Source of the DNA: Diabrotica undecimpunctata
Lineage: Eukaryota; Arthropoda; Insecta; Coleoptera; Chrysomelidae
Length of the DNA: 64,000 bases
Assembly: GCF_040954645.1 (NCBI RefSeq)
Contig: NC_092806.1
Span: forward strand, 132,455,151 to 132,519,150
Reading direction: 5' to 3'
In this document: piece after piece, positions 23,877 through 34,659 of the stretch
Layout: the number at the start of each line of letters is the position of its first letter
How positions within the stretch are numbered: position 1 is the stretch's first letter
Position numbers and translations under genes: made by a program
Notes under the pieces: generated by a model
What the model was told of the DNA's origin: nothing
The model's database searches: none
The model's input: only the letters and a program-made list of their open reading frames with translations

Positions 23877-24130
23877 TGTATTTGTAATTTCCAAATATGT
23901 ACTGCCATTTTTAATGTATTTGTAATTTCCATATATGTACTGCAATTTTTAGTTTCACATTTTTGTTTTCTTATCTTTGTATTAAAAGTTTCACTGTATT
24001 AAATAGGTATCAAAACAAAAAATACTTGTTTTATATTGTAGTGTCTATGGCACAAAAATTGACAATGATATTTAAGTAAACAAATTAAAAACAACGTTAG
24101 AAAATTACAAAATCAAGTAAAATATTGTTT

Positions 24131-25147
24131 TTAAATATTATTGTTAAATATTGTTTCCACTATTAATTGGCGTTTTGCAGCTCCTCTTTGACGAATGATA
24201 TCTACTTCTGCTTCATTGTAATGTACATCATGGAGGTCCTGTGGGTTTTCCCGTTCATTTTCGGATAACTCAAAATCGTCCCGTAGATATTTGCAAATAT
24301 TATGCAAAACAGCACAACAAACAATGATCTTTGGAACTTTTGCCAAAAATACTCCTACTTTAGACCCTAATATAGGAAATCTCTGCTTTAGCTGCCCAAA
24401 TACTCTTTCAATTATCACCCTTTCTCTGGAATGAGTGATATTAAATAATTCCTCGCTTCTGTTTTGGGGATTTTTGAATGGTCATAATAACCATGGAGAA
24501 ATTCCATATCCACTATCTCCGAGGAGGCAAAAATTGCCTCTAAAGCTATGTATAACTTGATAAATCGAACTTTGTTTCCAAATCCTCGAATCGTGAACAC
24601 TTCCGGGCCACTGAGTGTCCACACTTGTAATCACTTCATTTGCATCACACCTTATTTGTACATTTATGCTAGGAAAACCTTTTCTATTAATAAATTAGTC
24701 ACCAAATTCTGAAGGTTTTTTAATTTGAACATGGGTACAATCCAGTGCGCCAATAACGGTAGGTATTTGGAATCGATTTGTCCACTTTGTCCTTGCTTCT
24801 TCCATACCTTCCAGGTCAGACGGAAACTTTATCCACTGATGTGATTTCTCAAAAATTCTGTCCGCAACATTATTTATGGTTTTACATACAGTCGTATGGT
24901 GAACGCCGAAATCTTCAGCAATACCTGGTTGAAATCCAGTAGCACTAACGTATCGCAGAAAAATCTCCATCCTTTGTCGAGAGCTAAGGGCACCTCCTCT
25001 GGTTTCATCTAGCTGTGGCAAAAAATAATTTGATAGAAAGTCTATACTTTCGCTTTCAAAACGCAATAGAACCTTAGACTTGCTGGGACTTACGTTTTTT
25101 CTTTTCATATAGTGTTTATGTTTACGAACATATATAAAGTCAGCCAT
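24131..25147 (-). pseudogene. PIF/Harbinger transposase (HARBI1-like), two in-frame stops
   Basis: A single minus-strand frame of 339 codons, near the usual length of Harbinger transposases, is broken only by a TAA at 24695-24697 and a TGA at 24482-24484. From the N-terminus it carries a helix-turn-helix-like region (FGVHHTTVCKTINNVADRI), then the DDE_4 domain: IGALDCTHVQI (first Asp), SVHDSRIW and LLGDSGYGI (second Asp region), and IIERVFGQLKQRFPIL (Glu). The ending AVLHNICKYL is typical. All catalytic residues are kept, so the copy died recently relative to most neighbours. Confidence 0.9.
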
Positions 25148-25415
25148 AATTATAATAATCGAAAAATGTTTAGAACTACCACTCTACTAGTGTAAGTATG
25201 CATAAACTACTGGCGTAAGTATTCATTTGAGATTCCTTAACAAATATTAAGGTATTACTTACTAATTGTAGAATATCCTTCTTTTTATTCAATTAAAAAG
25301 AAGTAATAACTGGAAAAAATTTTGTGTAACCTTATACATTCAGTAACTACTTGAAAATAAAAGAGATTACTTATTGCTCTAAGTAAACTCTTTTACATAA
25401 AGTAATTACTGTTCT

Positions 25416-27024
25416 TTAATTCAATTCTTCTTCTTCTTCTTCAGCCTTCATTCATCCATTGTTGGACATAGGCCTCCTCCAATTGTTTCCACGCTTCCCT
25501 ATCTTTTGCAATTCTCATCCACTGCTTTCCAGCTACAGCTGTTATATCGTCTATCCATCTCTTTTTGGGTCTTCCCACGCTTCTTTTTGTTTCTCGAGGT
25601 CTCCAGAATGTCACTTTATGAGACCATCTGTTGGTGTCTTGTCTTGCTACATGTGCTACCCATTGCCATCTCAATGTCGCTATTTTTTCCATGATGTCGG
25701 TTACTTTAGTTCTTCGACGTATTTCGGTGTTAGGAATTTTGTCTCTGAGGCTTATATTTAACATGGCCCTCTCCATGGCCCGTTGAGTTACTCTTAATTG
25801 TTCTGCCATTTTTCTTGTTATTGCCATAGTTTCCAATCCATAAGTTGCAACTGGTAGTATACAAGTGTCATAGGTTTTTCGTTTTAAGTGCATTGGGATT
25901 TTTCTGTCTTTTAAAATGAAGCTCAACTTCCCAAAAGCAGCCCATGATAATTGTGTCCTTCTTTTAATTTCTAGGGTTTGATTTTCCTTTTCGTTTTTAA
26001 TTGCATGTCCTAGATATATATATTGTTCAACCTTTTCTACATTGATGTTATCTATCGTGATGTTTTCTAGGCTGTTGCTTAATATCTTTGTTTTGTCGAG
26101 ATTCATTTTTAATCCTATTTGATTTGATTTGTGATTTAAATCTTGTAGCATTGATTTTAGTTCATGGATATCTGTGCTTATTAGTACTATGTCGTCTGCG
26201 AAACGCAAATGGTTAAGATATACTCCATCTATTTTTAATCCCTTTTCGACCCAATTTAGTTTTTTGAAGACATTTTCTAATGCCAGAGTAAATAACTTGG
26301 GTGAGATGGTGTCACCCTGTCTCACGCCTTTGCCAAGGTCTATTTTCATAGTTTCCAGATCATCATCTATTTTTACGTGAAAAGTAGCATCATCGTATAT
26401 ATTCTTAAGGAGGGCAGCATATCTTGAATCTACTCTGGCGTCGTCCAGTGCTGTTAAGAAAGCCCATTTCTCGATACTGTCGAATGCTTTGTGATAGTCG
26501 ACAAATGCCAGATGTAGTGGTATGTTGTACTCTATTGTTTTTTCAATAACTGTCCGGATTGTTTGCAAGTGATCGATAGTGCTAAAACCCTTACGAAAGC
26601 CTGCTTGCTCCACCGGTTGGTATGCATCTAGCTTAGCTGTCAATCTATTTGTTATTATTCGAGTTAGTAGTTTGTAAAGGTGTGACAACAAGCTTATTGG
26701 TCGGTAGTTTTCTATATTTGCGGCGTCTCCTTTTTTATGGAGTAGAATGACTTCCGCATTTTTCCATGCTTTTGGTATTTGTCCTTCCAATAGGCATTTA
26801 TTCAGTAATGCTCTCATTGCCTCTTCTAATGCAGTGCCTCCCATTTTTAGCATCTCTGAAGTAATTTTATCTTCTCCTGGTGTTTTCCCATTTTTCATTT
26901 GTTTTAGGGCGGCTCTAATTTCTGATGTTATTATTTCAGGGAGATCCTCTGAGCCCACATTTAAGATATGTTTTGTTGGTATACGGGGGTTTGGAATAGT
27001 AGAAGTATACAGCTTAATTCAATT
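25416..27024 (-). mobile_element. RTE (BovB-like) insertion with 11-bp target duplication
   Basis: TTAATTCAATT occurs exactly at 25416-25426 and 27014-27024, bracketing a 1,587-bp insert. At the low-coordinate side the insert begins with a CTT-rich run (25427-25442), the complement of an AAG tail, as expected for the 3' end of a minus-strand RTE. The 5' end is truncated just before the RT domain. The target is the Harbinger element. The perfect duplication and intact RT frame point to a recent event. Confidence 0.9.
25441..26958 (-). CDS. RTE (BovB-like) reverse transcriptase, uninterrupted 505-codon frame
   Basis: The frame encodes the RT domain and C-terminus of an RTE element: KNGKTPGEDKITSEMLK, NYRPISLLSHLYKL, QAGFRKGFSTIDHL, LAFVDYHKAFDSIEKW (first catalytic Asp), GVRQGDTISPKLFTLAL, HLRFADDIVLIS (FADD catalytic box), VEQYIYLGH, ILPVATYGLE, and the RTE-typical end GRPKKRWIDDI, DREAWKQLEEAYVQQW. 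No stop or frameshift is present. The APE endonuclease is missing by 5' truncation, so it could not move alone. It belongs to a different RTE group from the YADD type at 16.5-18.1 kb. Upstream residues (27010-26959) are open but hold no domain. Confidence 0.9.
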   Translation of the reverse strand: MGSEDLPEIITSEIRAALKQMKNGKTPGEDKITSEMLKMGGTALEEAMRALLNKCLLEGQIPKAWKNAEVILLHKKGDAANIENYRPISLLSHLYKLLTRIITNRLTAKLDAYQPVEQAGFRKGFSTIDHLQTIRTVIEKTIEYNIPLHLAFVDYHKAFDSIEKWAFLTALDDARVDSRYAALLKNIYDDATFHVKIDDDLETMKIDLGKGVRQGDTISPKLFTLALENVFKKLNWVEKGLKIDGVYLNHLRFADDIVLISTDIHELKSMLQDLNHKSNQIGLKMNLDKTKILSNSLENITIDNINVEKVEQYIYLGHAIKNEKENQTLEIKRRTQLSWAAFGKLSFILKDRKIPMHLKRKTYDTCILPVATYGLETMAITRKMAEQLRVTQRAMERAMLNISLRDKIPNTEIRRRTKVTDIMEKIATLRWQWVAHVARQDTNRWSHKVTFWRPRETKRSVGRPKKRWIDDITAVAGKQWMRIAKDREAWKQLEEAYVQQWMNEG

Positions 27025-27184
27025 AATATTAAGTAAATACTTAAATACGAGGAAGTAAAAGCAAATACTTATTTTTATTCAATAGACCCAATGACGTTTT
27101 TCTCGACAAATATTAACAACAACACCACACAACTAACAGCATGTCTTCACTGTAACTGAAGCGAACTTACCCGGACTTACCCTA

Positions 27185-28713
27185 TGCTTATTAAATACAT
27201 ATATGCTTAAATAACTACAAGATAAAATTTAATTTCTGGTGAAACTTAAAAAACACAAAATTAATATTTTTAGCACAAATTTATGCTAGAAAATGAATTA
27301 TTGAAAGTCATATATGAACCTCGACGATCTTCTTAGGTTCTGGTACAATCATTACAATTACGTATTTTGTTACAGTATCTTCGTCGGGTTGCTCAAGCCA
27401 AAAAAAAAACTGAACACTGTTATGCTTATGTTTTAAGCATTTTACAAGCTATTCATTATTCAATATCTTTTTATCATCACTTGGTTCAGCTTCTAATATG
27501 TCAGCAATATCACTTTCAGCTATATTTTTGCCTCCAGGAATTGCAGCAATGTGGTTAACAGCATTTTTTGCGTATTGCCATCGCTTCCAGACATCAGGGT
27601 GAAATTGAAAATGGGTTGTAGTGCTATAGTAAAGTAGAAGAATAAGTGTTTATTCAACGTTTGGATAACCATACAAGTAAACGTTAGTGATTATAGTATA
27701 GGGTGTACATGGTCTTGCTGATTTTAAGTGTCGGTGGAATTTTACAATTTATTGGAGTGTTATGTATGGTTCTCATGTACGCATGTACTTGGCAACATTG
27801 CACTTGGTAAACGGAACCACAAGTGACAGCTGTGACATGACAACCAGATATGGACAACACACTTAGGTTATGGACTCCATGTGAACAAGAATAATAATGT
27901 TAATTTATATATCCTTATAAAGCTAAAACGTATCGTAAGTAGCTTTATGTCATATTATGTCCCACAGTCCTAAAGAGGCGTACATTACACGAAGTAATCT
28001 CTAATAATGACAAAAGAAACAAATTTTTGTTTTTCATTTTCCCCCAAAAACTATGACCCATAAAGGAAAACATTGAATCAGTGTTTCTTGACCATATTAC
28101 TGCCATAAAAAAATTTGTTCTTTACCCCAATCCCCCTGACTAAAAGCTTGATTTCCATTTCTACGTATAATTGGTTAATTAAATCGTGTATACGTAATCG
28201 TCGTGGTGGATATTAAAAGAAAACTCGCTAATTCAACAACACACAAAAACGCTTAATATAATATTAATTTGAAAACACGGTTTTAGCCATAAGGCGCTAT
28301 ACTTGTGCTTTGGTTCTCGTGAAGTGGTCTGTAATCATTGCACTTTCGTTTAGAGACCGCTTTGTCGGGTTCAACTTGGCACTTTAGCTCGACATAGAAC
28401 GTGCATTATCGTAACGTTGGCACATTGGCGTACCTTCGACATAGAAAACACCTGGATGGTTTATTGATTAAATAAAATCTACGCTATATATCTTTATATA
28501 CTCGTATAACAATCTCGTGTAATGGTGTTTGTCCAAGCTAATATTTAAAAGCACTGAACAGATTGCTATAAAATTTTATGAAAGTGTAGTTGTAGGTCCA
28601 ACTTAGGAGATATGATACTTTTTATCTCGATGAATGACCCATATTTGTTACGTTTATTGACATAAAATTCTATAGAATATTGAAATAAAATGAAAAAACA
28701 GGGGTTTTACTTA
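27185..28713. other. Unassigned AT-rich DNA
   Basis: No element recognised. A minus-strand stretch at 27440-27620 reads DVWKRWQYAKNAVNHIAAIPGGKNIAESDIADILEAE in pieces, which looks protein-like, but I cannot place it. Confidence 0.3.
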
Positions 28714-30480
28714 GTTCTTCTTCTTCTTCTTCTAATAGCGCTACAACCCTTTGTGAGTCTTGGCCTGCTTAACAATGTTCTTCCATTCTGCCCTGTCGGA
28801 TACTTTCCTTCGCCACTGCCTGATGTTCATGGTTTTAAGATCCCTCTCTACGTCGTCTATCCATCTTTTACGGGGCCGTCCTCTTGTTCTGTTTCCTTGG
28901 GGCTTTCATCTCTGGACTACTTTTACAGCTCGATTATCTGGCATTCTATCTAGGTGACCAAGCCAGTTTAGTCTTTCTGACTTTACAAATCTGACAATAT
29001 CTGCGCTCTGCTTCAGTTCTTCCAGCTCGTGGTTTATTTTAATTCTCCACGAACCATCTCTGCATTGGGCTGGTCCAAATATCTTCCTTAGTATTTTGCC
29101 CTCAAATATTCTAAGTTAATTTTCATCAGTGGTTGAGAGGGCCCACGTTTCACATCCATATGTGACCACTGGTCTAATTACTGTTTTGTAGATTCTGAAC
29201 TTGGACTCACGATTCAGTAACTTACTTTTCATTAAGTCTTTGTATGCATAAAAGCACTTATTACCGCTAAGAATCCGTGCTTGTATTTCTTGAATGATGT
29301 TGTTGTTGTCATTTATTATTGAGCCTAGGTAGGAAAAGTGGAGGCATATTTGTAGGTATGGTTGTCTACCTTTAGATTCTCATGTTGATTCGATTTTGTC
29401 ACTCCATATATTTTGTTTTGCTTTCATTTATATAAAGACCAAACGTAGCAGCTTGTCGTTTCAGTTTTATAACTTTTTTGCCTAATACCCTTTTGCTACG
29501 GCTTATTATGGCAACATCACCCATATATGCGCATATTTGCATTGATCTTGTATTAATACAGCCGTTTATATCCAGTTTAGCTGGCTAATTGGCTTAGTTC
29601 CAGTGCCATAAAACAAAACACACACACACACTCTAACTAACTCCATGTTCAATATCAAAGGCCTGCGTCATATCTACATCTATTCTCCAGAATATATAGC
29701 TTTGGAACCCTCTAGGGTCATTTGTATAAGTTTAACCAACTTATTGGGTATCCCTAACATAGATAACTGTTTTAACATCTTTTGTCGATCTACTCCATCA
29801 AACGTCTGTTTGAAATCGATATACAAGTTGTAAATAGGTATGTTATATTCAACACATTTTTCATGTATATCTCTTAACATATGTATTTGGTCTATACTTG
29901 ACCTCTTTGGTCTGAAGCCACATTGGTATTCACCAATTATCTCCTCCGAAAACGATTCCAGGCTGCTGTATATAATTCCTGATAATATCTAGTAGACGAT
30001 ATTTAAAACTGCTATGCCCCTATAATTTTTGCAGAGTCGTTTGTCTCCCCCTTTGTACGTAGGAAGTATGATTCCTACTTTCCAATCTTCTGTCCACTGT
30101 CCACCATTCTTTATCAGTTCTACAGTTATTCCATCTTCCTTCCAGGTGCTTTGTTATTTTTTAGATGTTTTATGATGTTTATCGTTTCTTCCAATATTGG
30201 TTGCTCAACTAGTTGTTCTGCTGTATGGTGAATTATCTCTTCATCTTCGTTTTGTTCTTTTTCTGGGTTTAACAGCTCTTGAAAATGCTCCTTCCACCTT
30301 TTCATTATTTCCTCGTTCTCGCTGATAATTGCCTCATTTTTGTCCTTGCAAACTGTTGATCTTGTCATGTATCCTTAGGTGTATTCCTTGTTTTCCTTGT
30401 AAAATTTTCTAGTCTCTCTTATTATAATCTGTAATTTCTTGTATTTTTCTATTTAACATTTTTCTCTTTTTCCTTCTACA
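28714..30480 (-). pseudogene. RTE-like non-LTR element with tail, RT remnant
   Basis: The 3' end is at 28715-28733 (CTT-rich, complement of an AAG tail). Reading minus, the C-terminus is GRPRKRW-DDVERDLKTM, then RRKVSDRAEWKNIVKQAKTHKGL. Upstream pieces are LNWLGHLDRMPDNRAVK near 28940-28990, an RT catalytic segment NLYIDFKQTFDGVDRQKML within 29880-29680, FRPKRSSIDQIHMLRDIHEK near 29870-29930, and a start-of-RT region [12 protein letters not shown] within 30368-30126. A short CA repeat at 29619-29632 disrupts it. Many stops are present. It is a third retroelement group, distinct from the two RTE groups with intact frames. Confidence 0.7.
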
Positions 30481-30739
30481 TATTTTTTTTGCATCTTGAA
30501 CTGGCAACGAAAAAGACCGCGAATCAACAGCACATTTAAACTTATATTATTTGTTCGTCTTGCATTTAAATATGCTCCAGACATTAATTATTTTTCGTAT
30601 TCTAAAATTGTTATTGGTGCAGTGGACACAGTATGCCAATATTTTCATGCGCATCAGAAAAAGTTATATTACCAACTCTTACCAATTCACCAGATTCTTT
30701 AAAATTTCTTATTACTGGGGATTTAGAAAATTATTCGAT
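30481..30739. other. Unassigned, upstream of Helitron remnant
   Basis: Plus-strand frames are open for 60-100 codons, but no domain is recognised. It could belong to the Helitron. Confidence 0.3.
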
Positions 30740-31740
30740 GGTAGGCGAACAGCACATTTAGCACTCAAGCTGCCATTAGACGTTCATAGCAAACCAAATG
30801 CAATGTGTAACATTAAAAAAAGCAGTGGTTGCAGTGATGTAAGCGAGTTCAATTATTATCTACGATGAATGTACTATGTCTCAGAAACATTCACTCAAAG
30901 CATTACATAGAAGTATGAAAAATTTAAATGGCAACGGGAAACTATTCGATGGTGCTGTCTTATTACTGACTGGTGACTTCCAACAGACATTACCGATTAT
31001 CCCTCACTCTACATATGCGAATGAGATTAATCCATGTTTAAGACATTCAATTTTATGGCAAAATATCGAAACAGTTTGATTGGCCATTAACATAAGAGTA
31101 CAAGTGCAAAATAGTCTTTCGGCGCATATATTTTCCAAACATTTTCTGGATATTGGAAACGGTAAAATTAAACTGCATTAAAATACACCATGCATCAAAC
31201 TTCCAGATAATCTCTGCACTTTTGTTGAGACTAAATATGAATTAATAGAAAGTGTCTTTAAAGCTATATTAAATAATTACTTGAATCCTAATTGGCTTAG
31301 TGAGCGCGCAATTTGAGCGGCAAAAATATTGACATTGACCAAATTAACTTGCAGATTCAACAGTTGTTACCAGGTGATTTGATGTCTTTTAAATCAATCG
31401 AGAGTATTGTTAATGAAGATGAAGTAGTAAATTATCCAACAGAATTTTTACACTCTCTCTATACACCAGGGATGCCTCCCCTCAATCTGTAGTTGAATAT
31501 TGGTTCACCAATTATTCTGCAACGCAATTTGAATTCACCCAGAACATGTAACGTCACACGTTTGGTCATTAAAAGTATCACTGAAAATATTATTGTAGCA
31601 ACCATTTTTACTGGACTGGCAGATGTTAAAATTCCTATATGACAAGTTCCAAATAAAGTATTTTCTAATGAGCAAGTGACTGATTTAGAAGAATATTTGG
31701 TGACTGCATCTAAAACGCATAACGAATTGATATAAGCTTC
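30740..31740 (+). pseudogene. Helitron helicase (Pif1-like) remnant
   Basis: Plus-strand translation gives GGRRTAHLALKLPLDV-like and NAMCNIKKSSG near 30745-30830, IIYDECTMSQKHSLKALHRSMKNLNG near 30855-30935, and LLLTGDFQQTLPIIPHSTYANEINPCLRHSILW near 30958-31060. Degraded LSERAI, an LPGDL-like piece and PTEFLHSL-like pieces follow to about 31740. This is the helicase part of a Helitron RepHel protein (rolling-circle transposition), covering the Walker B-like DEC and the GDF-QTLP motif. The Rep (HUH) domain, Walker A and both ends were not found. Several stops and frameshifts make it inactive. Confidence 0.8.
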
Positions 31741-32649
31741 AACAAAACTAATGTTAACATGTTTTATAACAACCTTGGTATGATTTTACAAAGTACTTAG
31801 CTAAAAAGCTTAGCTACAGTCTGTTGTTTCATTGGTGCAAATTTTAATATTTCAAGGGACTATATTACCAGTTTCGTATTTCCCAAAGTTATTATTAAAT
31901 GTCATAAGGCAGAAAGTGCTCCCACTTGCTCATAAATCTGGAGAAATGAGAGCAATATTTGTATTTAGACAATACAATATGCAACAGATAACAGTGTCTG
32001 AATGAACTGAATGACTGAATGCTCTTAAATCTCAACAAACCTCTTAGTTTGTATAAAGTTTCTCAACTTGTGATTAAAACGGTTTTGGATTTCTTTAATT
32101 CAAAAAATCTTTTAACAGGCAGAATTTCGGAAAAAAGACGATTTTTTTTCGTGATATGTTACGGACCGCCCTTTCAGTCACAAAGAAGACGTCGCATATG
32201 TGACTCTAAATATATCTTTAAATCCAGCTAGAACAAACAATATTTGAATATTTGAGAAAAAAATTGCAACTCTTTAGACGATTTAACAAATATTCCTAGT
32301 ACTTCTCGAGAAATCCTCTTAAAAATGGATGCATCAATAATTAGCCCGTCAACTGAAAGACTTTTTTCAAAAGCTTTGCCAAAAAACAATCCAATAAAGG
32401 ACAAAAACCAGAAAAGACAAGAATACTGACGGATATAAGAGAAAACGACATATTTTTGATGAAAACAAATAGCAGGTAGGATGAAAAAGATATTAAGTGA
32501 ATCTGGTAGTTATTAAAAAGGGAAAAAATTCAAAAACCACTTGAAGAAAGGAATTCAGTACGGAAGGAGATTTACAATAAGCAAAACCGGCGAAAGGAAG
32601 TCCGAATAAAAGAAAAAATATTAGCAGGGAATAAAGCTTATTTTACAAA
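31741..32649. other. Unassigned AT-rich DNA
   Basis: No family recognised. A PSTERLFSKALPKNN-like string at about 32345-32395 recalls a hAT C-terminus, but there is no other support. Confidence 0.25.
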
Positions 32650-33065
32650 CAAAAGATTACTTAAAAGTAAAACACTGAATAAGAAAACTGATGAACATTT
32701 ATAACACCATAATTAGACCAAGACTTAAGAATAGCGGAGAGAAAGATTATGAAAACCATGCTGGCACCAATCAGAATAGAGCAAAATGAATATAGAAGCA
32801 AAACAAATGCAGAGATTAAGTGAGAACTTAAGGAAGACATGGTGACTAAAATGAAGCGATGCAGAGTTAGATGGTTAGGTCACATTTGGCGAGCAGGAGA
32901 TGAAGCAGTGACATACGCAATGATAGAATGGAATCCAGGAGAAAGAAAGAGAAGGGAAATACTAAGATCAAAGTAGCTGCAAGAAGTTGACCTCCAAAGG
33001 CAGGAGTCAGAGAATGGAACAGAAAAACTAGAGATAGGAAAAAATGAAGAAATATCGTCAAGAAG
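32650..33065 (+). pseudogene. Non-LTR retrotransposon C-terminal fragment
   Basis: The plus strand reads LRIAERKIMKTMLAPIRIEQNEYRSKTNAEI, then CRVRWLGHIWRAGDEAV, and KRRE-LRSK-LQEVD after stops. RWLGHIWR followed by a basic RGRPR-W segment is the usual end of several insect non-LTR polyproteins. RT itself is not seen. Confidence 0.55.
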
Positions 33066-33151
33066 ATGACATTAACAATCAGGGACTGATATACCCAAGA
33101 AATAGGATCTACGAAGCAATCGCGGTTTAACCCCACGCTGGGGTATATAGC

Positions 33152-33154
<3 letters not shown>

Positions 33155-33216
<62 letters not shown>
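33155..33216. repeat. TA dinucleotide microsatellite, ~62 bp
   Basis: Pure alternating TA. Confidence 0.95.
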
Positions 33217-33220
<4 letters not shown>

Positions 33221-34428
33221 TATATACGCATTTAATTTCCTTACAAGTATGACCATCTTGAAGCCCAGTAAAATAATGCCCCAAATAATAAAGAGAATAA
33301 ACTTATGATAAAGCGAATACCCTAGTATGTAAAATAAACATTTATGTGCAAAATTTCAAAGCGACATTTAAACTAGAGCCATATAAGTAATTTAATCATT
33401 AGCATACCCAAAACGAGGCACGTAGTAATTACGTAATAAAATTCAAATGTCTACCCGCGAGAAACCAACTACTACTACCTATTAACTGAAATCCTACCGA
33501 CACATTTTCAACTTATTTCATAAAGTTACTTCTCGGTAGAATTACAGCTCACTTTTGAGTCGCGTTAAAATGTCTCTGAAATCCCTTCTGAATCTTAACA
33601 TATTGAACAAGGCTCGCTTCCACTGTTACCAACAGCGAAAACTAATTTAAATTAAATCCTTGCGAATTACCACAGCTCTCCCGGCAACGTCGTTGCCTCG
33701 TTTTGCCGCTTCTCCGCTCTCTCTCGCCTCACTTTCCATGATAATGGAGAAGCTTGTTGGTAGTGGAAAGTGGAATAAGGGCTTAGATGTCGATAAAATC
33801 AAGTGATTTCTGAAAGTTCTAGCATATTTATTTAGATTGAATACGTTTTCTCTTATACAGTTAATTAAACGAATATATTGGTGACTCTAGATTTTAGTAA
33901 GAAATGTGTTAAACGGGCAATGGTAATGAAACAAAAGGGAGTAAGTAGTTGGTATATTTTTTATCAAATAGAGCGTAATCGTTATTATTATTTTTTTTTA
34001 TTTGATATTTTGACTTTGAAAATGGTTGGCTAAGACTTACTATAACCTGTTGCTTTGTAGACTGCTACTAAAATTGACAATAAATACAATGATCTGCAGA
34101 GAGTATATGCAAAATTATTTTTACAAGCCTTTGAAATACGTGGGGCCCAGAGAGGGAGACGCAATGGCTTGTTTTTTTAATAGAACACTGGAGGTCTATG
34201 AGAAATGTCGAGTTATATAATAGGAAACGATTTTAATATACTCGGACTGCCGTCGAATACATAGGATAAAGAAAATACGAAGGTAAAACCCAAGTAAAGA
34301 TTTCCGTTACAAGGACTTTGTACAAAATTAACAAAGGATCCAACAAAGCCTTTGGAAAACAGAATATATAGAACTTTATTCAACATAATGACGGTAGTAG
34401 ATTTTTGTTTTGATACAGGGCAGCGACA
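33217..34428. other. Unassigned, with a short GC-rich island
   Basis: A GC-rich pyrimidine-biased block at 33660-33760 contains GCAACGTCGTTGC. The rest is AT-rich. No protein or RNA gene was recognised. Confidence 0.3.
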
Positions 34429-34473
34429 ACCGCTGATACGTATTTCGACCTCCTTAGGTCTCGTCAGAACGGT
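34429..34473 (-). ncRNA. Hammerhead ribozyme, minimal type I
   Basis: On the minus strand the 45 bases fold as a complete minimal hammerhead. Helix I is ACCGTT/AGCGGT (6 bp, one G-U). The core is CTGACGA (CUGANGA), helix II GACCT-aagg-AGGTC (5 perfect pairs), then GAAA, a palindromic TACGTA helix III, then TC before helix I resumes. Predicted cleavage lies between 34435 and 34434. The palindromic helix III is the hallmark of hammerheads in Penelope-like and retrozyme-type elements. No coding sequence of a Penelope element is seen nearby, so this may be a solo terminal sequence. Confidence 0.75.
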
Positions 34474-34562
34474 ATAGCCACTGCTCTGTTTCGCTAGGTA
34501 GAAATCGTTTGATTTCTCTTTTTGTTTTAACTTTATTCAAATTTATAGATTGTTTAACAAGT

Positions 34563-34564
<2 letters not shown>

Positions 34565-34608
<44 letters not shown>
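34565..34608. repeat. TA dinucleotide microsatellite, ~44 bp
   Basis: Pure alternating TA between the hammerhead region and a minus-strand retroelement. Confidence 0.95.
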
Positions 34609-34611
<3 letters not shown>

Positions 34612-34659
34612 GCCTAAACACCCCACACGGGATTACGCCGCTTAAGCTCTCTAGATCTA

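Larger units (their letters stand above)
23267..27092. mobile_element. PIF/Harbinger transposon nested in the pogo-like element
   Basis: The termini are near-identical inverted repeats: CATTGGGTCTGTTGAATAAA at the left (from 23267) and its complement with one change at the right (ending 27092), continuing through AAATAAGT. Flanking GAC on both sides fits the 3-bp duplication of Harbinger elements, although GAC/CATTG overlap makes the exact end ambiguous. It contains a minus-strand transposase and a plus-strand small protein gene, the usual two-gene layout. Subterminal AATAAAAGTAAGTGTT-like repeats occur near 23300-23400 and at 25.2-25.4 kb. Without the RTE insertion it is about 2.2 kb. Confidence 0.85.
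22248..27184 (-). mobile_element. pogo-like DNA transposon, internally deleted, carrying nested insertions
   Basis: The ends are inverted repeats: GGGTAAGTCCGGG from 22250 and CCCGGACTTACCC ending at 27182. Both are flanked by TA (22248-22249 and 27183-27184), the target duplication of the Tc1-mariner-pogo superfamily. With the nested Harbinger element removed, about 1.1 kb remains, coding only for the transposase C-terminus on the minus strand. A further internal hairpin (GGTCCATCTCACCC with its complement, 22434-22474) lies near the left end. The terminal sequence GAGTTGGACCA is like that of other insect pogo elements as I recall them. Confidence 0.8.

Noticed and set aside
32340..32400. 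hAT dimerisation-domain-like string PSTERLFSKA
   Set aside because: One short motif in a stop-rich stretch; too little to call an element.
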